Of a DNA stretch of 9,941 nt, positions 1-9,941 are shown in pieces; positions within the stretch are counted from its first letter, which is position 1; each line of letters starts with the position of its first letter. The position numbers and the translations under genes were made by a program. Under the pieces are notes generated by a model. It made no database searches and had not been told where the DNA came from. It saw only the letters and a list, made by a program, of their open reading frames with translations. Origin of the DNA: an uncultured Pseudomonadota bacterium (GTDB lineage Bacteria > Lernaellota > Lernaellaia > Lernaellales > Lernaellaceae); NCBI GenBank assembly GCA_937967875.1, contig CALBTQ010000165.1, forward strand, positions 1-9,941. The letters run 5' to 3'.

Positions 1-44
1 ATCGTATTCGGTGACTGGAGTTCAGACGTGTGCTCTTCCGATCT
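1..44 (+). other. Illumina TruSeq adapter plus i7 index (artefact)
   Basis: Bases 11-44 match the TruSeq read-2 adapter as it appears in the indexing primer (begins GTGACTGGAGTTCAGACGTG, ends GCTCTTCCGATCT). The ten bases before it are the reverse complement of the 8-base index CGAATACG plus the next two adapter bases. This is library-construction sequence, not genome. Reading frames that start here, such as those beginning with residues MLFRS, are partly translated adapter. Confidence 0.98.
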
Positions 45-66
45 GAGCATAACAGTGGATATTTTA

Positions 67-103
67 ACACTGATAAGCCTCACTTCGTTCGGCGTATCAG
101 TGT
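67..103. repeat. Inverted repeat / potential hairpin
   Basis: ACACTGATA (67-75) is the exact reverse complement of TATCAGTGT (95-103). An inner GCC (77-79) can pair with GGC (91-93), leaving an 11-base loop after one A/G mismatch. A second small palindrome, CACC-GA-GGTG (104-113), follows immediately. No T-tract follows, so it is not an obvious intrinsic terminator. It may be part of a REP-like element or a cruciform. Confidence 0.6.
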
Positions 104-147
104 CACCGAGGTGTTATTTCAGGGACAGATGGTTTGGCGTCACCTGC

Positions 148-226
148 ACCCCTCCGGGGTTTGTTTGAATTTGTTTCATCTGATACCAGGGCTTCGCCCT
201 TCGCTACTGACCTGCGCCCTACGGGC
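148..226. repeat. Cluster of REP-like 3-base-loop palindromes
   Basis: Three GC-rich palindromes occur in series: ACCCC-TCC-GGGGT (148-160), AGGGC-TTC-GCCCT (188-200) and GCCC-TAC-GGGC (216-226). All share the layout of a 4-5 bp GC stem around a 3-base loop, which is typical of dispersed REP-like intergenic repeats. A related unit, GCCC-TGC-GGGC, recurs at 302-312. The palindromes are directly visible; membership of a genome-wide repeat family is inferred. Confidence 0.6.
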
Positions 227-233
227 TTGAAGA
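197..233 (+). repeat. 37-base direct repeat, copy A
   Basis: This copy begins CCCTTCGCTACTGACC and ends GGGCTTGAAGA, and it contains the palindrome GCCC-TAC-GGGC. Copy B at 283-319 is identical except for two substitutions (T/C and A/G). The A/G change falls in the hairpin loop, so the stem is preserved. Confidence 0.85.
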
Positions 234-282
234 AATCGAAGCCAACCCGAACCGACAAGCCCCAAAAAGTCGGACAGGAAAG

Positions 283-319
283 CCCTTCGCTACCGACCTG
301 CGCCCTGCGGGCTTGAAGA
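283..319 (+). repeat. 37-base direct repeat, copy B
   Basis: This is the second copy of the 197-233 unit, 86 bases downstream, with 35 of 37 positions identical. Its internal palindrome is GCCC-TGC-GGGC (302-312). Between the copies lies a short inverted repeat, CCGAC (252-256) with GTCGG (269-273). Confidence 0.85.
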
Positions 320-438
320 TCCGGCGCGGAAACCCATTTCCCGTCGTTCGACTTCGCCTGCTTTTCTTCTCGGGACACTCAAAATCAAAATCGTCCTTCA
401 AACACTTACAACATGATAACAGGGGACGCTGATGTCAT

Positions 439-466
439 AAAAAAAAGGGACCGCCGCAGCGGCCCC
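439..466 (-). terminator. Intrinsic terminator of ppdK
   Basis: On the minus strand an 8-bp stem GGGGCCGC / GCGGTCCC with one G-U pair closes a 4-base loop, and a run of eight T follows. It starts 28 bases after the ppdK stop codon, which is the expected place and orientation. This marks the end of the transcription unit. Confidence 0.9.
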
Positions 467-494
467 TTCTTCGTTATCCGATTGCGTTGTTAAG

Positions 495-3212
<2,718 letters not shown>

Positions 3213-3246
3213 ATCCGTGCTCCTCTACCTTAAAATGTGATGATCA

Positions 3247-3274
3247 AACATAAGTTTGAGTCCGGGATTGTCAA
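3247..3274 (-). promoter_or_regulatory. Sigma70-type promoter of ppdK
   Basis: On the minus strand a perfect -35 hexamer TTGACA (3274-3269) is followed after 16 bases by a -10 hexamer TATGTT (3252-3247). Transcription would start near 3240, giving a leader of about 28 bases that contains the ppdK Shine-Dalgarno site. Just upstream of the -35 is an 8-bp palindrome TTGTACAA (3284-3291), which could be an operator half or whole site. The promoter is inferred from consensus match only. Confidence 0.6.
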
Positions 3275-3295
3275 TGTAACTAATTGTACAACCCG

Positions 3296-3333
3296 CATTT
3301 TTCCCTTCGGCACGACCGCCCTTGGGAAAAATG
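3296..3333. repeat. 10-bp-arm inverted repeat upstream of ppdK promoter
   Basis: CATTTTTCCC (3296-3305) is the exact reverse complement of GGGAAAAATG (3324-3333), around an 18-base centre. It lies between the stop of the receiver/PPDK_N gene and the ppdK promoter. It lacks a terminal T-tract outside the stem, so it is not a textbook terminator. It could act as a weak terminator or mRNA 3-prime stabilising hairpin for the upstream gene, or as a regulator site for ppdK. Two smaller hairpins lie nearby: GTAAA/TTTAC (3366-3380) and ACATTC/GAATGT (3341-3367). Confidence 0.55.
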
Positions 3334-3399
3334 GAGCGCTACATTCGCAGATTTTCGGTGGGAATGTAAATCCCCTTTACCAAAAATACGATTTTCATT

Positions 3400-6393
3400 T
3401 CAGGCGCCCGGTTCGCGCACCAGCACGCCCTGCCCGATGCGCCCGTCGATGAAGCCGGTCAGCGGCCGCGGTAGGCGCACCATGCGTAGAAATTCGGTCT
3501 CGGCCAACGCCGGCCGTGAGTCGAGCCACGCCCAATCCACGAAGGCTTTCTGCCGCCGATCGTCGGTCTGCGCCCCGGGCGGAATCGTGAAGTAGCCGAT
3601 TTGCAGCGAGGTGATGTTGTGGAAGAAGTGCGTGCCCTGCGACGGATCGACGTTGTACCCTTTCGGCGACGCCTCGATGATGATCTTCGCGTTGGAGATC
3701 TGCGCCCATTCCACCGGGATGCCCAGCCAGTAGTCCGACGAGCCCCAGCGGCCCGGGCCGATCAGCACGTAATCCAGACCGTCGTCCTTAAGCCGCTGGT
3801 TGAACTGGCCGACCTCGCGGGCGATCTTGCGCGTGTTGGCCGGGTCGAACACGTCGTTTTTCACGTAGACAACCGTGGCCAGATCGCCGTACTGCCCGTT
3901 GCCCAACGCCTGGTGCGAACGGCAGATGACCCGCTCGGTAGGAATGTTGTCCAGGTTGATTTCGGCGATGGAATTGCGCGTGGCGAAGGGCCGCACCTGC
4001 AAGGCGTACAGCGTGGGCTCCTTGCGCTTTTGCCCGCGCGGCACGCGCTTGCCGACGTCGCCCATGTCCACGGCGATTTCCAGTTCGACTGCCGCGCCCA
4101 TCGCGGAGGAGGTCATGTCCAGCAACTCGACGAGCACTTCGTCCAACGGGATGCTGCGGTGTTTAAGAATATTGTTGAACGTCACCACCCAGGGCCCGAC
4201 TACGTCGGGGCTTTCAGTGATGACGTCGTCCTGCGTATTGTACTTGCTGCCGATCAACTGCACGGTGCCGTCGGCCTCGGCGTCGACGACTTCATAACGA
4301 CGCAGATTGCCCGTCACCGACGTTTCGGGCGACACCTCGCAGCATTGCGAATCCAGCGCATAAAACTGCCGCTGGGAATTTTTCCAGACCAGCACCGGTT
4401 TGGCGAATTGCGGCACCACCTGCGGATACTTGGGACAGAACCGGAACCCCTGCCCGCCGTCGACGACCATCCGCCCTAGGCCGAGCACCAGTTGCACGAC
4501 GCCGTCTTCCGCCTTTTGCGGTCCGAGCGGATAGAAGTTGTACGAGTGCGCGACGCCGGCGAAGTGCGGATAGAAGCGGCCGTTGAACCGCTGACCGATC
4601 AGCCGCTGGATGACCACGGCCATCTTTTCCTCTTCCACCCGGTGGTTGGTGTTTTCCAGGTACGCCTTGGCGTTGCGGAAGAAGGTCGAGGCGTAGACCA
4701 GCTTGATCGAGTTGGCCAACTCCTGCATCCGCGTTTCCGCCGACTCCCGGTTGTTGGGAATCATGATCGTCCGGTAGATGCCGGCGAACGGATGGAACAT
4801 ATCATCTTCGAGCATCGAACTGGAACGCACCGCCAGCGGACCGTCGATCTGGGCGACCAGCTCCTGCAAATGTTCCTTCAACTGACCGGGCAGTTGCGCC
4901 TGGAAAAACCGGCGGGCGATTTCGTCGTCGTCCTCGGTGCGCAGGGCGAAACCGTACAAGCCGTTGAGTTCCATGAACTGATCGAAGAAATCGGTGGCGA
5001 CCGCGAACGTCTGCGGCACCTGCACCGGCATGCCGGCGATCTGCCCGTAGTACGGATTGTTGGTCACCAGCATGTTCAGGAAAGCCAGCCCGCGCGCCTT
5101 GCCGCCCAGCGAGCCCTGGCCGATGCGCTGGAAGGTGCTTTCCAAATCAAAGGATTGCGAGGAGAAATCGGCGATCATCCCCGTGCCGGTATCCTTGCGC
5201 GTGTGATGGATCACGCTGACCAGGTATTCGCGCAATTCGGCGGTGTCGGCGAAGTCGGTCACCCGCTGCGGCTTGAGCCGCTGGGCGATCTCGAATTCGC
5301 TGCGCGCCATCAGCCAGTTGGAAATGTGATTGAGCCGGCTGTGGTACAGCAGCGATTCGTCGGGCACGCTGGCGATGCACTTTTCGAACTCGCGGATGTC
5401 CTTGGCGCGCGCCACGGCGCGACCGTCGGGCATGCGGAAAATGAAATCGCCGAAGCCCAGGTAGTCTTTCAAAAAGCGGCGGATCTCATGAAGCAGCGAG
5501 GGCGATTTTTTGTTGACGAACTGCACGCCCAGCTCGTGCGCGCGCTCGGCGTACTCCTCGTTGAACGACTGCATGAGAATCGGCATGTCCGGGCTGATCG
5601 TGCGAATCTTGCGCGCCAGCGCCAGACCGGCGTCCATGTCGTGGCGGCCTTCGCGGTAAAAGCCGATGTCGCTGATCACGCCCAGCAGATTGTCGCGGTA
5701 CTTGTTGATCAGCTCCAGCGCCTTTTCGTAACTGGTGACGTGCAGCACCTTGGGACGCGTGCGCATGCGCATGAGTTTCTGCAGGCGGTTCATGCCTTCG
5801 GAAAACAGCGACTGCGACTGCTCCATCAACTCGGGATACAGCACCGACAAAAACGACGAGTAGTACTGGATCGAATCCTCGACGACCATAATCACGCGCA
5901 CGTCGGCTTCGGAGATGTCGTTGTCGCAGTTCTCGCGGTCTTCGATGTATTTGATGATCGCCAACAGGATCTTCGAGTTGCCGTTCCACATGAACACGGC
6001 GTCGATGTATTCCGAATCGACCAGCGGCTCGAGCCGTTGCAACTCGTTGGTCTCGAAAGTCAGCACGACGACCGGTCGGCCCGGGCGCAGTTGCTTGATC
6101 TTGCGGCCCAGGTCCAGCAGTTTCATGTCGGCGATGCGCGGCATGACCAACACCAGGTCGAAGCGCCGGTTCTTCATCGCCTCGATCGCCGCTTCGCCGC
6201 CGGTCACGTGGGTGAACATCGGCGCGCTGGACAGCGAGAGCGATTTGTATTCGAGAAAAATCTGCTCCGACAGGTGCGCATCCTCCTGCAGGATGAACGC
6301 ATCGTACAGCGAGGAAACCAGCAGGACGTCGCGCACGCGGTGCGGCATTAGCGCGTTGTACTTGCGGTACTTGAGCGGCAGTTCCTGTTTCAT
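3400..6393 (-). CDS. Receiver-receiver-PPDK_N fusion protein (PEP synthase-like)
   Basis: Three parts are visible in 997 residues. Residues about 20-150 resemble a receiver domain without its phosphorylation site: Met84 stands where the acceptor Asp is expected (DLVLVM) and the acidic pair is gone (VLLVSS). Residues about 165-310 form a second receiver with acidic pair Glu172-Asp173 (VVEDS), likely acceptor Asp242 (VISDIG), Ser276 and Lys295/296, plus an insertion before the second strand. Residues about 420-805 form a PEP-synthase/PPDK N-terminal ATP-grasp domain with GSLGGKARGLAFL, LAVRSSSMLEDDMFHPFAGIY (520-540) and the closing ELEIAVDMG ... LQVRPF. The final 190 residues (GPGRWGSSDYWLGIPVEW; DPSQGTHFFHNITS) are a distinct domain. 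The normal TxGGxTSHAA phosphohistidine motif and the PEP-utilising barrel are absent, so it should not make PEP by the usual mechanism. Similar PEP/pyruvate-binding proteins are, as I recall, found in Bacteroidetes and environmental phyla; substrate unknown. The ATG has only GAGG at 12-base spacing. Confidence 0.85.
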   Translation of the reverse strand: MKQELPLKYRKYNALMPHRVRDVLLVSSLYDAFILQEDAHLSEQIFLEYKSLSLSSAPMFTHVTGGEAAIEAMKNRRFDLVLVMPRIADMKLLDLGRKIKQLRPGRPVVVLTFETNELQRLEPLVDSEYIDAVFMWNGNSKILLAIIKYIEDRENCDNDISEADVRVIMVVEDSIQYYSSFLSVLYPELMEQSQSLFSEGMNRLQKLMRMRTRPKVLHVTSYEKALELINKYRDNLLGVISDIGFYREGRHDMDAGLALARKIRTISPDMPILMQSFNEEYAERAHELGVQFVNKKSPSLLHEIRRFLKDYLGFGDFIFRMPDGRAVARAKDIREFEKCIASVPDESLLYHSRLNHISNWLMARSEFEIAQRLKPQRVTDFADTAELREYLVSVIHHTRKDTGTGMIADFSSQSFDLESTFQRIGQGSLGGKARGLAFLNMLVTNNPYYGQIAGMPVQVPQTFAVATDFFDQFMELNGLYGFALRTEDDDEIARRFFQAQLPGQLKEHLQELVAQIDGPLAVRSSSMLEDDMFHPFAGIYRTIMIPNNRESAETRMQELANSIKLVYASTFFRNAKAYLENTNHRVEEEKMAVVIQRLIGQRFNGRFYPHFAGVAHSYNFYPLGPQKAEDGVVQLVLGLGRMVVDGGQGFRFCPKYPQVVPQFAKPVLVWKNSQRQFYALDSQCCEVSPETSVTGNLRRYEVVDAEADGTVQLIGSKYNTQDDVITESPDVVGPWVVTFNNILKHRSIPLDEVLVELLDMTSSAMGAAVELEIAVDMGDVGKRVPRGQKRKEPTLYALQVRPFATRNSIAEINLDNIPTERVICRSHQALGNGQYGDLATVVYVKNDVFDPANTRKIAREVGQFNQRLKDDGLDYVLIGPGRWGSSDYWLGIPVEWAQISNAKIIIEASPKGYNVDPSQGTHFFHNITSLQIGYFTIPPGAQTDDRRQKAFVDWAWLDSRPALAETEFLRMVRLPRPLTGFIDGRIGQGVLVREPGA

Positions 6394-6418
6394 GCGCGTT
6401 ACTTTACCTCATCGGCCG

Positions 6419-6453
6419 AAAAAAAAGCAGGGGACATCCCTACGGATGTCCCC
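6419..6453 (-). terminator. Intrinsic terminator of gdhA
   Basis: A perfect 10-bp stem, GGGGACATCC / GGATGTCCCC, closes a 4-base loop. On the minus strand a run of eight T follows after the spacer TGC. It begins 24 bases after the gdhA stop. Its T-tract ends only 25 bases before the ATG of the next gene, so expression of that gene depends on read-through or on a promoter embedded here. Confidence 0.92.
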
Positions 6454-6477
6454 CGTCGTTGTACGCTTGCGGATCGC

Positions 6478-7927
<1,450 letters not shown>

Positions 7928-7967
7928 CTCAGATTTTGCAGGAATTAATTGTTTAGAATCATACTGA

Positions 7968-9461
7968 TTAGAGTTCCACACGACCATTGGCGCCCACGCG
8001 AATCCACACTTTTTCGCCCGCCACGTTTTGCGCCAGATACCCGCCGGAAGGCAACACCGCCTCTTCGCCGGCGACAATGGTCGTACCGGCGATACTCCAC
8101 GACGATTTGGACTGTGACGAAACAAATACCGTTCCGTTTTGCCGAAGCAACTGCTGTGAAGTATCGACGCGACGCGGTTTGTGGAAGGAATAATTTTTAA
8201 TCAGCGAAACATATCCCGGCCGGTGCAGCCGCAATTCATGCCGGTTGCGATCCAGTGGATAATCGCGCACGACCGGCGTGACGCCCAGCGGAACATCGTC
8301 CCAGTACGCGATTGCGCCCTGCGTACCCGGCTGCACGATCAACGTGGCATTGCGCAGTTCTTCGGTCGTTGAAGGCGTCGGCAAAGGCGGCTTGAGCGAC
8401 AACCACCAGGCGAACAAGCCGACCGCCAGCAACGCAACGGCCGCGACGATCGCCTTTAGTCGGCGATGATTCGGCCGGAGTTCCTGCGTTTCCTCCATCT
8501 CGTCGGCCGGCGCGATTTCCAACTCGTCGGTTTTGCGGATCTCGGTCGTCGGCGATTTGCCGGCGAACTCGACGACCAACTCGGCTACCGCCCGCGCCGA
8601 AGCCTGCCGGTACGCCTGCGTGTTTTCCAACGCGGCCAGCGCCTCGTGCGCCTGCGTATAACGCGCCGTCGGATCTTTTTCCAGCAGACGCAAAACGACC
8701 GCGCTCAGGTCCGCGCCCGCTTCCTCGCGCAGCAGATGCGGCGCTTCGGCGACGCCCTCGCGTACGCGATCGAGCGTGGCCAGATCGTCGCCGCCGTCGA
8801 ACAACGCGCGGCCGGTAAGGCATTCCCAGAGCACGACGCCGACGCTGAACAGATCGCTGCTCCGGTCGAGCGTCTTGCCGCCGGCCTGCTCGGGGCTCAT
8901 GTACGCGGCCTTGCCCTTGAGCATGCCGAAGGCCGTTTTGGTCAGCCGCCCGCGCGCCTTGGCGATACCGAAGTCGGCCAGTTTCACCTCGCCGTGGCGG
9001 CCCAGCAGGATGTTGGGCGGGCTCACGTCGCGGTGGACGATGTGCAGCGGCTGGCCGGCCTCGTCGTACAGTTGATGGGCGTAGTCGAGCGCGCGCAGCA
9101 GATCGGCGGCGATGCGCACGGCGGCGCCCAGCGGAAAACGGCGGCCGGCGGCGGCCAACGCGAATTGCAGGCGCTCCAGATCGATGCCGTCGACCAGCTC
9201 GAGCACCAGGGCGGGCCGCTGTTGGTCGGCAACGATTTCCTGCACCGCGACGATGTGCGGATGATTGAGGCGCACGGCAAGCCGCGCTTCGTCGATGAAG
9301 GCTTCGCGGAAGCGGCGGTTGTCCGCCTGATGGGCGAGCACGCGCTTGATCACGACGAACTTTTGCGTGCCCAGCGGTCCCGGTCGGCGCGCCAGCCACA
9401 CCTCGGCCATGCCGCCCTGTCCGAGCATCTTGACCAGTTCGTAGTCGCCTATGCGTTTCAT
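7968..9461 (-). CDS. Membrane-anchored Hanks-type Ser/Thr protein kinase with PEGA-like domain
   Basis: The protein (497 residues) has an N-terminal cytoplasmic kinase domain, about residues 7-280. It contains the glycine loop GQGGMAEV (14-21), ATP-binding Lys39 (VVIKRV), helix-C Glu58, catalytic loop HRDVSPPN (143-150, Asp145, Asn150), DFG (163-165), an activation segment rich in Thr/Lys, MSPEQ in place of APE, and Asp203 in SSDLFSVG. All catalytic residues are present, so it should be active. An acidic Glu/Thr-rich linker (about 305-330) leads to one transmembrane helix (about 337-356, basic NHRRLK before it). The external part, about 370-435, resembles a PEGA repeat (ATLIVQPGTQGAIAYWDDVPLGVTP ... 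HELRLHRPGY), a surface-binding module. The remaining tail resembles nothing I know. HRDVSPxN loops are common in myxobacterial kinases. The ATG is forced by the nearness of the glycine loop and an in-frame stop upstream, yet it has no good Shine-Dalgarno site. Substrate unknown. Confidence 0.93.
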   Translation of the reverse strand: MKRIGDYELVKMLGQGGMAEVWLARRPGPLGTQKFVVIKRVLAHQADNRRFREAFIDEARLAVRLNHPHIVAVQEIVADQQRPALVLELVDGIDLERLQFALAAAGRRFPLGAAVRIAADLLRALDYAHQLYDEAGQPLHIVHRDVSPPNILLGRHGEVKLADFGIAKARGRLTKTAFGMLKGKAAYMSPEQAGGKTLDRSSDLFSVGVVLWECLTGRALFDGGDDLATLDRVREGVAEAPHLLREEAGADLSAVVLRLLEKDPTARYTQAHEALAALENTQAYRQASARAVAELVVEFAGKSPTTEIRKTDELEIAPADEMEETQELRPNHRRLKAIVAAVALLAVGLFAWWLSLKPPLPTPSTTEELRNATLIVQPGTQGAIAYWDDVPLGVTPVVRDYPLDRNRHELRLHRPGYVSLIKNYSFHKPRRVDTSQQLLRQNGTVFVSSQSKSSWSIAGTTIVAGEEAVLPSGGYLAQNVAGEKVWIRVGANGRVEL

Positions 9462-9471
9462 AACATCCGAT

Positions 9472-9500
9472 AAAAAGGGGTCGGCTTAGGCGCCGACCCC
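9472..9500 (-). terminator. Intrinsic terminator after the membrane protein gene
   Basis: A perfect 9-bp stem, GGGGTCGGC / GCCGACCCC, closes a 6-base loop and is followed on the minus strand by five T. It lies 37 bases past the membrane-protein stop. Its T-tract ends only 10 bases before the kinase ATG, which leaves no separate leader for the kinase. Confidence 0.85.
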
Positions 9501-9537
9501 TTCGTCTTAACTCCCGACGTGACGCCGATTCATACGG

Positions 9538-9897
9538 TCAATCGCCGAACACCTGCTTGTAGGCGACGAAATTGACGCACATGGCGAACGGCATGGTCAA
9601 CAGACCGGCGATCGCCACCGAGTTGCCCGCGCCGCCGACGATGCCGGTCAGCAGGGCGACGACGATCATGCCCAGCCAGTTTTCCTTGAAGGCGCCGAAG
9701 CTGGCGCTGAGCGCTTCACCCGCGCCCATGCCCTTGTCGGCGATCAGCGGGAACATGAAGGTGACGATGCCCATCGTGACGAACATGCCGATACCGCAGG
9801 CGATGGCGCCCACGCTGGCCAGAATGATGTACAAAATACCGCCGAGCAGCAACGAGCCGAACTGCTTGAAGCCGCCGAACACGTCGCCGATTTCCGC
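9538..9897 (-). CDS. Multi-pass membrane protein, C-terminal fragment
   Basis: Only the last 119 residues are present. The 5-prime end is cut by the contig edge, and the apparent start with residues MLFRS is translated adapter. Four hydrophobic stretches are visible, about residues 15-34, 35-53, 76-92 and 93-112. They are split by a polar loop, ADKGMGAGEALSASFGAFKENW, which is a pattern seen in uncharacterised integral membrane proteins: a repeated bundle with a loop of the form D-x-GMG-x-GEA-x-x-S before the last helix pair, then a C-terminal aromatic/Tyr-x-x-x-FG end. The tail AYKQVFGD fits that family. No catalytic residue is evident, and the function is unknown. An intrinsic terminator follows the stop. 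Confidence 0.75.
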   Translation of the reverse strand, partial: AEIGDVFGGFKQFGSLLLGGILYIILASVGAIACGIGMFVTMGIVTFMFPLIADKGMGAGEALSASFGAFKENWLGMIVVALLTGIVGGAGNSVAIAGLLTMPFAMCVNFVAYKQVFGD

Positions 9898-9941
9898 AGA
9901 TCGGAAGAGCACACGTCTGAACTCCAGTCACCGAATACGAT
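9898..9941 (-). other. Illumina TruSeq adapter plus i7 index (artefact)
   Basis: The plus-strand sequence AGATCGGAAGAGCACACGTC and the bases after it, ending ACTCCAGTCAC, are the read-through TruSeq adapter. They are followed by index CGAATACG and the first two bases of the next adapter segment. The 44 bases are the exact reverse complement of positions 1-44, so the contig has artificial terminal inverted repeats. Confidence 0.98.

Larger units (their letters stand above)
45..438. other. Gene-free repeat-bearing stretch at contig edge
   Basis: No convincing gene is visible in these 394 bases. Short open frames exist on both strands, but they run through palindromes and direct repeats, lack ribosome binding sites and have low-complexity content. 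The stretch holds a 9-bp-arm inverted repeat (67-103), four GC-rich palindromes with 3-base loops (148-160, 188-200, 216-226, 302-312) and a 37-base direct repeat pair (197-233, 283-319). Its base composition looks less GC-biased than the coding region. It lies between the ppdK terminator and the adapter, so the next gene to the left is lost. Confidence 0.75.

Noticed and set aside
197..319. CRISPR array
   Set aside because: Only two units are seen, with about 49 bases between them and internal short palindromes. There is no further repeat and no cas gene, so a REP-like repeat fits better.
30..401. Small open frames of 60-91 codons on both strands in the left region
   Set aside because: They start in adapter or run through palindromes and the 37-base repeats. 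They lack ribosome binding sites and their translations are repeat-derived.
3296..3333. Intrinsic terminator of the receiver/PPDK_N gene
   Set aside because: The stem has an 18-base loop, and its A/T run lies inside the stem rather than following it, so it is listed only as an inverted repeat.
3601..6351. Long plus-strand open frames (3601-4479 and 4492-6351) opposite the receiver/PPDK_N gene
   Set aside because: They have the same antisense codon-bias effect and low-complexity, His/Val/Asp-rich translations. There is no ribosome binding site or domain pattern.

Overview
This window looks like one complete, short assembly contig from a GC-rich bacterium. Both ends are the same Illumina TruSeq read-2/i7 adapter, carrying the same index in inverted orientation. 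The genome therefore occupies only about positions 45-9897, and whatever flanked it is missing. The organism cannot be fixed from this alone. The kinase catalytic loop HRDVSPPN is of a type common in Myxococcota/deltaproteobacterial Ser/Thr kinases. The GC-rich REP-like palindromes at the left resemble intergenic repeats of large-genome environmental bacteria. A deltaproteobacteria-like, or possibly PVC/FCB-type, Gram-negative is a reasonable guess.

All five protein genes lie on the minus strand, so reading order runs from high to low coordinates. (1) 9897-9538: C-terminal 119 residues of a multi-pass membrane protein, cut by the contig end, followed by an intrinsic terminator (9500-9472). 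(2) 9461-7968: membrane-anchored Hanks-type Ser/Thr kinase with a PEGA-like C-terminal region. (3) 7818-6478: gdhA, NADP-type hexameric glutamate dehydrogenase, with its own promoter (perfect TTGACA -35 box), strong Shine-Dalgarno site and strong terminator (6453-6419). (4) 6393-3400: a 997-residue protein with two response-regulator receiver-like domains, the first degenerate, fused to the ATP-grasp (PPDK_N) domain of PEP synthase/PPDK. It has neither the normal phosphohistidine motif nor the PEP-utilising barrel. (5) 3212-495: ppdK, complete pyruvate phosphate dikinase, with its own promoter and terminator (466-439). The remaining 394 bases (45-438) hold no credible gene. They carry a long inverted repeat, several GC-rich 3-base-loop palindromes and two near-identical 37-base direct repeats.

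Functionally the window sits at the carbon/nitrogen junction: PPDK interconverts pyruvate and PEP, GdhA interconverts 2-oxoglutarate and glutamate, and two signalling-type proteins lie beside them. Apart from the receiver/PPDK_N fusion these are ordinary housekeeping genes. I see no mobile element, CRISPR array, phage or defence system. The best candidate for poorly described biology is the receiver-receiver-PPDK_N protein, encoded directly upstream of a canonical PPDK.
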